Assembly (NCBI GenBank): GCA_964017045.1
Contig: OZ024796.1
Location: 20,173,510-20,237,509, forward strand
Direction: 5' to 3'
Source of the DNA: Omphiscola glabra
Lineage: Eukaryota; Mollusca; Gastropoda; Lymnaeidae
DNA: 64,000 bases
In this document: positions 23,375 through 34,699 of the stretch, in pieces
Layout: each line of letters opens with the position of its first letter
How positions within the stretch are numbered: the first letter of the stretch is position 1
Translations under genes and position numbers: made by a program
Notes under the pieces: generated by a model
What the model saw: only the letters and a program-made list of their open reading frames with translations
Told to the model about the DNA's origin: nothing
The model's database searches: none

Positions 23375-24220
23375 GCTGACGAAGATCTTCAGATGATGCT
23401 GGAGCACTTGGAAGACAACGGTTATCTCAACAACACGTTACTGGTGATCATGGCTGATCACGGGGCCAGATTTGCTGACGTCAGAAGAACTCTGTCCGGA
23501 AAAATAGAGGAGCGGATGCCGTATTTCAGTTTCCGGTTCCCGCCCTGGTTTGAAGATAAGTACCCAGACGCCGTGCAGAACGTGAGAACCAATGCGCACA
23601 GACTCACAACCCCATTTGATATACACGAGACGTTTAAAGAGGTTCTCACATTTACAGGGGGTGGTGTGGGAAATGTTGAAAACCGTGGGATAAGTCTGTT
23701 TAAGGAGATTCCCAAATCTCGCACGTGTGCGCACGGTGACGTTGCACCACACTGGTGCGCATGTCTCTCATGGCATGAGGTCAGTCCTAACAGTGACATC
23801 GGGAAGAGAGTTCTCCAAACGGCGATAGACAATATCAACAGTTTTACAGCGCCGTATCGATCAGACTGTGTGGAACTGACCATTGGTCAAGTCACTGCAG
23901 TCAGTAAACACATGCTGAGGGAAGAGGTTCTGAGATTCTCAGAGACAACAGGAGACAGGGGAGACACACCCATCATGTCCGACGCGTATATACCCCCCAA
24001 CAAGGAAATCTACCAGGTGACATTCTTCACAGAACCAGGTCACGGAGAGTTTGAGATCACACTGGAGCACCTGGTGTTCCTGGACCAGATAACCCTAAAC
24101 CCCAAGGCCATAAGTCGCATCAATAAATACGGCAGTGATCCTGCGTGCATACTGGACAAGAACCGTGAGATCAGACAGTTTTGTTACTGTAACAATAATA
24201 GGCTATCAAATAGTCGGTAA
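23375..24220 (+). CDS. DUF229-domain protein A, exon 2 (C-terminal 281 aa)
   Basis: Second and last coding exon, starting after CACTAG| at GCT GAC GAA GAT in phase 0. It carries the second half of the alkaline-phosphatase-like core: ADEDLQMMLEHLEDNGYLNNT, then LLVIMADHG (residues 407-415 of the whole protein, a likely metal-binding DHG), then RFPPWFEDKYP and RLTTPFDIHET. The C-terminal region ends ILDKNREIRQFCYC, as is usual in the family. The predicted protein is 666 aa, normal for DUF229 proteins, and differs from paralogue B at about 24 of 281 residues in this exon. Nothing is truncated. Confidence 0.92.
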   Translation, partial: ADEDLQMMLEHLEDNGYLNNTLLVIMADHGARFADVRRTLSGKIEERMPYFSFRFPPWFEDKYPDAVQNVRTNAHRLTTPFDIHETFKEVLTFTGGGVGNVENRGISLFKEIPKSRTCAHGDVAPHWCACLSWHEVSPNSDIGKRVLQTAIDNINSFTAPYRSDCVELTIGQVTAVSKHMLREEVLRFSETTGDRGDTPIMSDAYIPPNKEIYQVTFFTEPGHGEFEITLEHLVFLDQITLNPKAISRINKYGSDPACILDKNREIRQFCYCNNNRLSNSR

Positions 24221-24245
24221 CAATGGTTACAAAGGATAACAAAAT

Positions 24246-24540
24246 TTACTGTTGACTGTTGGTGTAATTGTTGACTCCATTTGTGTAATTGTTGACTCTG
24301 TTGGTGCGATTGTAGACTAAGGTGATATGATTGTTGACTCTGTTGGTGTGATTGTTGACTCTGTTGGTCTGATTGTAGATTAAGGTGATGTGATTGTTGA
24401 CTCTGTTGGTGTGATTGTTGACTCTGTTGGTATGATTGTAGACTAAGGTGATGTGATTGTTGACTTTGTTGGTGTGATTGTTGACTCTGTTGGTGTAATT
24501 GTAGACTAACGTGGTGTGATTGTTGACTCTCTTGGTGTGA
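24246..24540. repeat. About 21-bp minisatellite in the gene A 3' flank
   Basis: Units of 18-24 bp around TGATTGTTGACTCTGTTGGT, with a longer higher-order pattern of about 63 bp. Gene B has only three units at the same place (46078-46145), so the array expanded in A or contracted in B. Confidence 0.85.
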
Positions 24541-24588
24541 CTATTATACTGATTTAATAGACATAAGTAAAAAAATGATACAAGTAGG

Positions 24589-24594
24589 AATAAA
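24589..24594 (+). terminator. Candidate poly(A) signal of gene A
   Basis: AATAAA in the context AAGTAGGAATAAAGTATT, about 370 bases after the stop codon. A near-duplicate context with a second AATAAA occurs about 110 bases further on (near 24699). Confidence 0.45.
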
Positions 24595-25248
24595 GTATTT
24601 TTAAGCATGGCCTTTAGTAGGGCCTTCAACTGAACCTATTAAACTTTACTGTTCCTAATGTTAGTGTGATTCTGTGATCTACTTTATACAAGTAGGAATA
24701 AAGTATTTTCAAACTTGCGTCGAGTAAGGGAATCGACCTATAATTGTTGCGCACCGAATATTGTTTTTATTTTGCGCTGTGTGCTTGAGAGTAGTTTAGT
24801 TAGAGAACGCTTTTCCGGCTTCAATTTGGTGACTAATATTTATTGTAATAATGACGTAATGTCTATGCTCAAGACCAGTGTTTCCCAATCTTTCTTGTGT
24901 CATGCCCCACCGAAGCCTTTCTAAAATTCTTATGCCCCTTATGTAATTTATTTATAATTTTAATATTAAAAAATTTAATTGTTCAATGAATGAAAACTAA
25001 ATGATCCGTTTTAGAGACGGAAATGAGGGTTTAGGAATGAATAGGTTTTACGATGAAATTTTTTAAGAAACACAGTACGTAATTTTTCAAAACATATAAT
25101 GGATAACACAAATTCATTTATAAAATGAAAGACTTTTATAAAATATTTTAATTATTTATTATTTCATTTATTATTCATTATTTAATAACTAGCGAGTACC
25201 CGGCATGCGTTGCGATGCCACTCAAGAAAGAAAGTGTTTGCGTTTTAA

Positions 25249-27186
25249 TTATGTTTCTTGAAGAGCTTTTAAATACACAATGTTTTTTGTTTTTCCGTCT
25301 GGTGCATACACGAATAAATCGGAAGGTTTTCCGACGCGAGAGCAGGCGACATACAGCTGTCCATGAGAGAAGCATGGGTTTTCCAAATTTAGTCCGCAAA
25401 CTTGTAGCGATTGTCCCTGTGCTTTGTTGATGGTCATTGCAAATGCGAGTCGCACCGGAAACTGCATACGTTTAAATTCAAATGGCATATCTGTTGGAAT
25501 CATTGGGATGCGTGGCAGCAGTACATCTTCGCCTTTAAATTTTCCATTTAAAATAGTTGCTTCGATGATATTGTTCATCATCTTTTTCACTGAAAGCTTG
25601 GTGCCGTTACAAAGTCGTGTTGGATTTATGTTTCGCAAAAGAATGATAGGCACGCCAATTTTGAGTGTTAAAACGTGCGACGGGATGCCTGGCAAGTCAA
25701 GTGAATTCAAGAATTCCGTTGGATAGTTGACAACTTCGTCTTCATTCAATACAGTATCGATGGACTTGTACGTTGTCGTTTCGCCTGGGATTTCATTTTG
25801 AATGCTTAAGTTGATGGCATTGACATCGTTGTTTTTGGCTGCCAATATAGCACGTGCACTGAGCCACTGATGATTTGTGTAATTTTGTGCGATATTTGGA
25901 AAAACTCTATGAATCAATTCGTCGATGGTTGCTGTCATTTTACAGAAACTTGTTGGCAATCTGAAACATTGTGTGGATTCATCGATTGCCATTTTCCCAT
26001 TCCCAATGTCCAACAACTGTTTTGCGAAACGTTCAGCGGATGCATCATTGTGTAGTTGCACACGCATATTGGTCTTCAAAGTCAATTTCTGTACATGCCG
26101 CCATAAAACTGATGATTTTAGACATGCATTTAATTCATCTGCAGCGGTTGAACGTGCTATAACTGGTAGAGTTTGTCGAAAATCACCAGATAATAGAATA
26201 AGTGCGCCACCAAAGAGCTGTTCATTTCCTCTCACATCTTTAAGTGTACGATGCAGCGCTTCCAATGCTTTTTTGTGCGCCATAGTACATTCGTCCCATA
26301 TAATGAGTTGACATGATTGTAGTACTTTACCCATTCCAGAATGTTTATTTATATTGCATGTTGGTGTCTCAGTTATTTGCATGTTCAATGGCAATTTCAG
26401 TGCTGAATGCGCTGTTCGTCCACCATCCAAAAGAGTTGCTGCAATTCCAGATGATGCGATTGCCAGTGCAATATTCTTTCGAGATCGTATGGTTGCCAAA
26501 ATAAGTGAAATTAGGAAAGTTTTGCCTGTGCCTCCGGGAGCATCTAGGAAATACAATCCACCTTTTTGAATTCCAATTGCATTCATAATTATGTCATACA
26601 CTAAGCGTTGCTCTGGAACCAGTTTCGGATGATTCATTTGAACAAATGTACCCAATTCGTCGATATCAAAGTGTGTTTCTCGATGCAAATCTCGATGGAA
26701 TAGGTTGTTTTCAGATCGATTCGGAGCAGTCATTCCCAAATCTACCAGTGTTTTGTTAGCGATTGCCAAACACATGTCCTCAATCGAAATCAATGCCTCA
26801 TTATACACGTTTGATGTAAATTGAATATCCGGATTTTGTTTCTTTGCACGCAAACGGTGTAGAATGTCTTCACTCATGTAGTCTTTGTATTTCTCCCAAA
26901 GATCTTTTGGATTGGATGGGAAGCATGTTGTCAATATGATTGAAAACAAAGTGCGTATTTGCTGTGGTTGAGCAATATTTGATGCATCAGAAAGCGAAGT
27001 GTCCCAATGAGCATCGTTTTCCAGAAGTTTTAATTCTTGGCAAGCTTCACGATAAGTGGCACATACTTGACCGTTTACTGTTCTCAATTCTTGGAATGAT
27101 GTCGGTCCACGTACGTTGATTAACAGTAATCGCAAGTAAAAGCATTCTGCATTGTTTGGGTGAACAGTGTACAGACGGCCTAATGC
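25249..27186 (-). pseudogene. Helitron Pif1-like helicase segment (646 codons, open)
   Basis: C-terminal part of the Helitron transposase, in a different frame from the Rep part. It opens with ALGRLYTVHPNNAECFYLRL, which should follow IQPT of the upstream frame; a loss of 1 or 4 bases near 27184-27186 explains the shift. Counting residues from Leu at 27135, helicase motifs are Walker A APGGTGKT (199-206), Walker B LIIWDEC (277-283), motif III LLSGDFRQTLPVI (314-326) and motif VI TINKAQGQS...QLYVACSRV near the end. The 3' end is intact, stopping 57 bases before the Helitron terminus. It would unwind DNA during rolling-circle transposition. Confidence 0.88.
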
Positions 27187-29402
27187 GTCGGTTGAATATA
27201 AATTGGGTGTTTTTCAAATGCTTTACCCTGTTTGCGACGTTGAAACCTTTTCGCTAAAGCATTCCATGTGTAATATGTTGGCACTTCAGAGTAAAGTAGC
27301 GACTTTGCAAAAATATCATTCCCGCACAATGAGAAAAATGCAGTTAACGTTGTTGGCGGAGGTGACAAAGCTCTTGCACGTGCATTTTCTAATGTAAAGT
27401 ACACGCGCTGTCCATTTTCAAGGTGCACTGCCAAATGAACAACTGTTGGATGGCGTTCATGGATTGGAAATGATAAAATGCGCCATATTGCTTCATTGCT
27501 ACTAATGTAGCGTCCAAGTTGATATTGGTAGACTTCATCGAGTGATCGTGTTGTTTTTTCCAATCCAAAAATTGCCATATCGCTTCCTTTGTTAACATAT
27601 TTGCAAATGTACTTGATCGATTTCACCGAATTGCAATACTCGACATTGATGTGTGCTTTGAACGTTTTCGAGAGTAACGGTGAATAAGGTACAACCCAAC
27701 GATTATCAACTTCAACATCATTGTTTCGTACTTTTAAAGTGATTGATTTGCCACCATCTTCAGTTGATCGTCGACGATATAGTGGATATCCGTCATTGCC
27801 AGTGACAGTCTCAGCAACTAAATCTCTTGGGTATCGTTTCGTACATTTCCCATCAGACATGCATGGAGAATTTTTGTTGAGTAAGCCACATGGACCGTGA
27901 ATCATGTTTTTGGTGACGATTTCTAATAAGTATTGATCAATGTCGCCATCAGGTATTTCTGCAGAAATGACTTTATCAATTTGATCTGCTTGGACTTTTT
28001 CGATCAACCAAATTAAAATGTGTGCATGTGGCAATCCTCTTTTTTGCCATTCAACGGAATACATCCAACAGCGTGTCTCTCCAAAAACATGATGCTTGAC
28101 AATAAAATCGATTAAAGATTTCAATTTTTGTTTGAACACACGGGCAGCAATATCGTGACGATCTGATGGTGATTGTCCAGTTAACAACAGTTCTTGTATT
28201 TCATCCCACTTAGGGTTGCATGTAAAGGTAATAAAAAAATCTGGGCGGCCATATGCACGAACATATGTCATTGCATCTTGTGCGTATTCATGCATGTGAC
28301 GTGGACTCCCAGTAAATGTGGCCGGCAGTATAACCATTTTCCCTAATTCATTTGGATTCACATTGTCATCATTCACAACTGCATCACGTAAATGAATGTA
28401 CTCTTCGGAACGCAACTTGCTTTGATTTAATCGAATGTAGAGGAGTCGTTCGGTTTCGATTTTTGCATACATATCAACAATGTATTGATGGAACAATTGT
28501 CGACATTTCAAGATATGATTTTCGGCACTCTCACGAATCATCAATCGATATGAATAGTATTTCTTGGAACTGACTTTCTTATTCGATTCCTCATCTGTTT
28601 GTGGATTTCTCAATTTGATGTTGAAATGATATCCATCTTCTCCTTGCCAAAATAAAATTGGATATTGCAATGCGTCGTATGAGCGATGAGTTTCTGAGAC
28701 TCGCTGAACATCACCATTTCTGCGATGAAGAATTATATCACGTGAGTTAAATTCTTCGCCCACTATAACGATCGCAACTTCATCAATTGTTGGTGCGTTG
28801 TATTGTCTTTCGTGTTGGCCGGCAGGTGTTTTGTCTGCTCTAACTACAACTGAGTAATCATCTGTCGGCATTTGTTCAAGTGAATTTCTAAACAATTGAA
28901 CTAATTCGTTGTGTTGCAAAAATAGAGATTGCAATACAGCTACAATTTCTCTCTTAGTGCCCATATTGATATGACAACGTTGATCGATTTGTTCATCAGT
29001 ATTCCCCATAAAATAAATTTGAAGAAATTTGTGATCTGTGTCTGGCAGTGGTAGTAGTGATCCTGCACGATGATAAATTTGCCCTTGCACTTTAAATGTT
29101 GGCATGTAATTCTCGCGCACGATATTTGTTGCACCGAACGATGTCATTTGGAAACATGAATTGTACTTGCGTATGTTTGCCAAGAAGTGTTTCGATTGGC
29201 TTGTTTCACCTGATACCAAGGTTGATAATGGTTCTGGTGGTGAATGTAATTCTTGCAATTTCACTTTCCCACCCTCAGCAAATTCCCGCAGTTTCATTCT
29301 TAAATTTGAGGGCACTGCAATACACGCATAATTTATCCATTTTTCCAATAACCACGCTTGGATGAAGACTGTAATCATAATTAGCATTGTAATGGAATGC
29401 AC
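27180..29402 (-). pseudogene. Helitron Rep (HUH endonuclease) segment
   Basis: Long open frame carrying the Helitron-like N domain and Rep nuclease. Positions are counted in the 740-residue frame that starts with GTG at 29402. The HUH motif is present as GLPHAHILIWL (456-466), preceded by FFITFTCNPKWDE (389-401). The two catalytic tyrosines are in YICKYVNKGSD (Y598 and Y602). The true N-terminus is in another frame: real homology begins at EGGKVKLQELHSPPEP (about residue 43). The frame ends at a stop within 27180-27182 where a small deletion has shifted it off the helicase. Activity from this copy is unlikely without frame correction. Confidence 0.88.
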
Positions 29403-29841
29403 TAAGATTTAATTCAACGTGCAGTGTTCGTCTGGTTCGAGCATTGCGTACTCGGGAGGTTGCCAGTCTTGCTTCACGTTGCTCGACTGTTTCAGATGAA
29501 CGGGTTTGAGCGTTGCGTACTCGAACTGTTTCCAGTCTTGCTTCCCGCTGCTCCACTGTGTCAAAGGTACGGGCTTGAGCATTGCGTATTCGAGCGGTTG
29601 CCAGTCTTGCTTCACGTTGCTCGACTGTTTCAGATGAACGGGTTTGAGCGTTGCGTACTCGAACTGTTTCCAGTCTTGCTTCCCGTTGCTCCACTGTGTC
29701 AAATGTACGGGCTTGAGCATTGCATACTCGAGCGGTTTCCAGTCGTGCTTCTCGTTGCTCGACTGTTTCCGATGCTCGTGATGACCTTTTCTTTCGCGCT
29801 TGAGGTGTGGAAAAACCAATAGCTTTTCGTTTGGGTGGCAT
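29275..29841 (-). pseudogene. Helitron N-terminal segment with 23-aa repeats
   Basis: Start of the Helitron transposase: MPPKRKAIGFSTPQARKK, then about six tandem 23-aa repeats around TVEQREARLETARVRNAQ (69-bp DNA repeats), then a segment with a CxxC pair (LCVYCSALKFKNET). The frame stops at TGA just after KNETAGIC, and the downstream sequence continues as EGGKVKL in another frame, so a small indel near 29275-29285 separates it from the Rep segment. The charged repeats may form helices. Similar N-termini are familiar from arthropod Helitrons (recollection, not a search). Confidence 0.85.
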
Positions 29842-30730
29842 CAGTGATGTGACAGCAAAAGTATTGCTTTGTGACGAATATTACAAATGCATGTGATATC
29901 TGTTATTATATTTCGATAGACAATGCTAATTTCACATTTAACACCACTTGTTACCTCAAACACAAAATGAAATATCGCTGTTTGTATTTGATTCAATTAA
30001 TTAACGATATTTTTAATGGTTATAGTTTTCATATGTTAGGAAGTACAATGAATTGTTGGCAGTACATTTCCAGTTGTATAAGGGTCACATTACTTTATAA
30101 ATCATAAATTCCAGCGTTAAAATCTAGATGTTATTATAGTTCAATACCTTCGTTGTCTATTGGGTAATTTAAAAACTTAAGAAACCATCGATTCATGTCA
30201 AATGTCTTTTCATAAAACAAAACAACTGCGAATTTCTCACACTCTATTATAGAATTACTTTATCATTGCTGTTCAAAACCATAACACGTTTACAACGTCA
30301 TATCCTATTCTAAAATACGTCACAAAATTCAAGCTTATTTATAAAAACAACAAAAATACTCTCTACACTAAACATGCAACAATGTGTTTTTTCATGCTCT
30401 TACTACAAATTGCTGTCTGTTGGCATTTGTTCAAGGGTGGTTGTTTTGACGGCTCTGTTTGAAATTATATTGATGAAGCTCATTTAAGAAAACAAAACGA
30501 ATTTAAGGCCCCCGGCCCAAACGAAATATTGTAAAATGGTTGCATTAATTCAGAAACCTACTTATTATGTAACACATAAACTGAAATGTCGTTATTTGTA
30601 TTTGATTCAATTTCATCCACCCATGAAATAGCTCTGTTTTAAATTATATTTTTATAGTTAAATTAAGAAAAAATGGAATTAGGGGTCCCTGACCCCAAAC
30701 GGAATATTGTGAAATGGTTGTAATAAATTA
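29842..30730. other. Helitron 5' region, non-coding
   Basis: Interior of the Helitron upstream of its ORF on the minus strand. AT-rich with no coding signal. It holds diverged pieces of the CCAAAACGGAATATT motif found in the neighbouring repeats. Confidence 0.5.
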
Positions 30731-32330
30731 GAAACATTTGCGGGAGTGCGCATATCAATTCACCAAAGTTTTATCGCAATCAGATGAATGGTATAGGAAT
30801 GCATACGATAATTATAAAGACAATAAAACGGTGGCACAAACGGAATATTGTAGAATTGTTGTATTACTTCAGAAACCTACTTATTATATCACACACACAG
30901 TTTAATGTTGCTATTTGTATATCATTAAAAATCTATCCATTAATGTAGTAGCTCGGTTTGAAATTATATTTGTATAGATCATATAGGAAAAATAGAACAT
31001 GTGGCCCCTTGCTCAAAACGGAATATTTTTAAACGGTTGTAATAATTAAAAAACCTTTGCGGGCGTGTGCAAAACATCTTACTAAAGTTTTATCGCATTC
31101 AGATGAATGGTATAAGAGCGCATACAAAACTTATTTTTTAGAAAACTCTTATAAGTAAAAAAAAATTTGGGGCCAACGGCAAAAAACGGAATATTTTAAA
31201 AGTGTTGTAAGGGATAAGTAAAATGCGCAAGCTTATGGACAACCTTTCAAAAAAGTTTTGTTGCAATCACATGAATGGTGTAGGAGCGCATACGGTTTAA
31301 AATTATATTTATATAGTTCCTATAAGAAAAAACGAACATGGGGCCCTTGGCTCAAAACGGAATATTTTAAAACGGTTGTAATAATTTAGAAACCTGTGTG
31401 GGCATGCTCGCAACATCTCGTCAAAGTTTTAGCGTATTCGAATAAATGGTGTAGGAGCGCAGACAAAACCTATTGTTTACAAAGCTCATATAAGAAGAAA
31501 AACGATTTTGGGGCCAACGGCCAAAACGAAATATTTTAAAAGTGTTATAATGACCCAGTAAAATGCGCGAGCTTATGGAATACAACTCTCCAATGTTTTG
31601 TCGCAATCGCATGAATGGTGTAGGAGCGCATACGGTTTGAAACTATATTTATATAGCTCATATAAGAAAAAACGAACATGGGGACCCTGGCTCAAAACGG
31701 AATATTTTAAAACGGTTGTAATAATTTAGAAACCTTTGTGGGCATGCTCGCAACATCTCGTCAAAGTTTTAGCGTATTCGAATAAATGGTGTAGGAGCGC
31801 AGACGAAATCTATTGTTTACAAAGCTCATATAAGAAAAAAAAACGATTTTGGGGCCAACGGCCAAAACGAAATATTTTAAAAGTGTTATAATGACCCGGT
31901 AAAATGCGCGAGCTTGTAGAATACAACTCTCTAATGTTTTGTCGCAATCGCATGAATGGTGTAGGAGCGCATACGGTTTGAAACTATATTTATATAGCTC
32001 ATATAAGAAAAAACGAACACGGGGCCCCTGGCTCAAAACGGAATATTTTAAAACGTTTATAATTATTTCCAAACCTTTGTGGGCGTGCGTGTAACATTTT
32101 ACCCAAGATTTAGCGCATTCAGACGAATGGCGTAGGAGCGCAGACGGAAATATTGTTTTACAAAGCTCGTATAAGAAAAAAAACGAATGAAGGGCCAACG
32201 GCCGAAAACGAAAAAATTGAAAAGTTTTTTAATGTCGCAGTTAAATGCCCAGGTAGGTGGCCAACAACTCACCAAAGTTTTGTTGCAATCGCATGAATGG
32301 TGTTGGAGCGCATACGAGACAAACATACAT
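30730..32330. repeat. About 340-bp tandem repeats inside the Helitron 5' part
   Basis: Five related units, with TTTGCGGGCGTG/TTTGTGGGCATG landmarks near 30735, 31052, 31393, 31734 and 32075, a spacing of about 317-341 bases. Each unit contains two sub-units with ATGAATGGTGTAGGAGCGCA. The 31394-31733 and 31734-32074 units are nearly identical. Tetranucleotide CATA repeats close the array near 32325-32342. Confidence 0.85.
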
Positions 32331-32369
32331 ACATACATACATTCATTTTTATATATATAGATTTTAAAA

Positions 32370-33395
32370 TACAATGAGAAATCACATATGCAGTGTGAGA
32401 TCACAAATACAAGTGGGGATCACAAAAACAGAAAGAGATCACAAATACAGAAAGAGATCACAAATACATAAAGAGATCACAAATACAGTGAGAGATCACA
32501 AATACAGTAAGAGATCTCAAATACAGTGAGAGATCACAAATACAGTGAGAGATCCCAGATAAAATGTGATTTAACAAATACAGTGGGAGATCACAAATAC
32601 CTAAAGAGATCACAAATACCGTAAGAGATCACAAATACCGTAAGAGATCACAAATACAGTTAGAGATCACAAATACGGTAAGAGATGACAAATACGGTAA
32701 GAGATGACAAATACGGTAAGAGATCACAAATACGGTAAGAGATCACAAATACAGTTAGAGATCACAAATACGGTAAGAGATGACAAATACGGTAAGAGAT
32801 CACAAATACAGTTAGAGATCACAAATACGGTAAGAGATGACAAATACGGTAAGAGATGACAAATACGGTAAGAGATCACAAATACAGTTAGAGATCACAA
32901 ATATGGTAAGAGATGACAAATACGGTAAGAGATGACAAATACGGTAAGAGATGACAAATACGGTAAGAAATCACAAATACAGTGAGAAATCTCAAATACA
33001 TTGTCAGATCTCAAATACATTGTCAGATCTCAAATACAATGAGAGATTACAAATACAAGTGTGAGAGCACAAATACAGTTACAGATGACAAAAATGATGT
33101 GAGATCACAAATACAATGATAGATCCGAGATACAATGTGATTTAACAAATACAGTGTGATTTAACAAAAACAGTGTGAGATCACAAATACAGTTACAGAT
33201 GACAAAAAAGATGTGAGATCACAAATACAATGAGAGATCCCAGATACAATGTGATTTAACAAATACAGTGTGATTTAACAAATACAGTGTGAGATCACAA
33301 ATACAGTGTGAGATCACAAATATAGTGAGAAATCACTAATACAAAATGAGATAACAAATACAGTGTAAGATCACAAATACAGTGAGACAAGCATT
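32370..33395. repeat. 19-bp minisatellite, about 50 copies
   Basis: Units of about 19 bp, AGAGATCACAAATACGGTA with CAGTG/CGGTA/ACATT variants. Higher-order repetition is visible (mixed GATCAC and GATGAC units recur in blocks of three to five at 32640-32960; a longer block recurs at 33075 and 33185). It starts immediately beside the Helitron 5' end. Confidence 0.92.
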
Positions 33396-33399
33396 GTTG

Positions 33400-33631
33400 A
33401 CATGTAACACAAAAAGGTGACCCCCTCGTCATGGACCGCGGGTATGAATCCAAATTTTAAATATGCCCTGGAATACTGACGATTTTCTTTTCGTTGTTTG
33501 CACTGCTCAATTTATTGTGAGGCTGAAAGAAAATTACCAAGAAAATAAAAAATTGTACACAAAATATTTAACCAAAAAAAAAAAAAAAAAGAAAACATTT
33601 TTTTTTAAAATACTGACCACTTAATACTTAC
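33400..33631. other. Spacer, no gene recognised
   Basis: AT-rich unique DNA with an A-run near 33573. No motif recognised. Confidence 0.3.
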
Positions 33632-34089
33632 TATTTATACACACTTATATCTGTTACTACTAAATATGGCTGATTTTGAATTGTTTATCCGTGACGTCAT
33701 TTGCGTGGATTCACTCCCCTTATTTTTTAAAATATTTTTTTAAATAGAGTTACATTTTCATTAATATGACGGAGGCAAATTTTTGGCAAAATTTTTATTG
33801 GTTGATTAATTATAATTTTTAAAATTTCATTGGTTGGCCTATTAAATATGTTAATAAGCGCCGCCAAGCGCCGCCATTTTTTAAGATAATCTTAGAGGCT
33901 GACCACGCTGTGTTTCATTAATTTGTGGATATTCTTTTCGTTGGAACCTGAAATAAAGTGTGTAAAAGTGTATTCCATGAAAATGTAAGTTGGGTTTTCA
34001 TTACTTCTTTATTTTATAATTAATTTTGGCCACTTTTCTTTGTTTTTTAAAAAAATTTTCCTACTTTTCAGGGTCAAAGCCCAGCGCCA

Positions 34090-34382
34090 CGTTAGGCTAA
34101 GGAGAGGGTCAAAACCATGTTAGGGAGAGGGTCAAAACCCTGTTAGGGAGAGGGTCAAAACCCTGTTAGGGAGAGGGTCAAAACCCTGTTAGGGAGAGGG
34201 TCAAAACCCTGTTAGGGAGAGGGTCAAACCCTGTTAGGGAGAGGGTCAAAACCCTGTTAGGGAGAGGGTCAAAACCCTGTTAGGGAGAGGGTCAAAACCC
34301 TGTTAGGGAGAGGGTCAAAACCCTGTTAGGGAGAGGGTCAAAACCCTTTTAGGGAGAGGGTCAAAACCCTGTTAGGGAGGAA
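34090..34382. repeat. 24-bp minisatellite containing TTAGGG
   Basis: About 12 units of 24 bp around CAAAACCCTGTTAGGGAGAG. Each has one TTAGGG, but the repeat is not telomeric; the TTAGGG is spaced at 24, not 6. The array is very homogeneous. Confidence 0.92.
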
Positions 34383-34484
34383 TTTAGGGTTCAGGTTAGG
34401 GTGAGGGATAGATTTAGATAATATTTTCAATTTTAAAAACTTTTTATTCGTAATTTTAGCAAAAACATGAGTTATTTTATTTTT

Positions 34485-34564
34485 CCACGGCCGCCATCTT
34501 GGTTGTCCCGACCCGTGAACACGTAAAAGTTCGCGGGTCGGGGCAACCAAGATGGCGGCCATGG
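34485..34564. other. Large GC-rich inverted repeat (hairpin)
   Basis: Two 36-base arms (34485-34520 and 34529-34564) are reverse complements at 33 of 36 positions around an 8-base loop, ACGTAAAA. Each arm holds GCCGCCATCTTGG, which matches the YY1 binding consensus, in opposite orientation. It sits near the right end of the possible element at 33668-34598. Confidence 0.85.
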
Positions 34565-34699
34565 TAAAAGACGCGGATAGATCTCTCAAAATTTACCCTA
34601 AATATGTATACACACTTATATTTATTGTTACTACTAAATATTTATACACACTTATATTTGTTACTACTAAATATTTATACAAGCTTATTGACACAGTAA

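Larger units (their letters stand above)
6120..24660 (+). repeat. Segmental duplication unit A (with DUF229 gene A)
   Basis: Stretches of this interval align in the same order with 35600-46200. Examples are 6122 with 35605, 6880-7060 with 36150-36350, 7270-7640 with 36700-37000, 11490-12680 with 37050-38043, both exons, intron blocks such as 14195-14280, 15105-15320, 16700-16850, 17770-17960, 18500-18640 and 18780-19080, and the 3' flank. Unit A is longer mainly because of insertions (7640-11490, 16912-17765 and the MITEs) and arrays. Exact boundaries are approximate. Confidence 0.8.
25189..32361 (-). mobile_element. Helitron, near-complete, 7.2 kb
   Basis: Read on the minus strand, the element begins TCTATATATATAAAAATG (5' TC, first base at 32361) and ends with CTAG (25192-25189). 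It is flanked by A on the left and T on the right, as expected for insertion into an AT dinucleotide. A subterminal hairpin lies just before the CTAG: GAGT-GGCAT (25223-25215 on the minus strand) pairs with ATGCC...ACTC across an 8-base loop, with a GGGT bulge. Inside are a Rep (HUH/Y2) region and a Pif1-type helicase in the expected order. Two frameshifts break the protein, so this copy is probably non-autonomous but young. Confidence 0.9.
33668..34598. mobile_element. Possible 931-bp insertion element with fold-back hairpin
   Basis: This interval interrupts a 33-bp-type repeat (CACACTTATATCTGTTACTA), with one copy at 33632-33666 and two more after 34600. TAAATAT occurs on both sides (33661-33667 and 34599-34605). 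Ends are weakly inverted (GGCTGATTTTGA versus GGGTAAATTTTGA). Inside are a CRE-like TGACGTCA, two ATTGG boxes near 33817 and 33830, a 24-bp array and a large hairpin. No transposase. Because the target lies in a repeat, the direct repeat alone does not prove transposition. Confidence 0.4.

Noticed and set aside
24870..25180. Second type of hAT MITE starting CAGTGTTTCCCAA near 24881
   Set aside because: No matching right terminus or target duplication found. The similar-looking text near 34865-34965 is too different to pair with it.
34090..34382. Possible telomeric or interstitial telomere repeat (TTAGGG present)
   Set aside because: TTAGGG occurs once per 24-bp unit, not as tandem hexamers.
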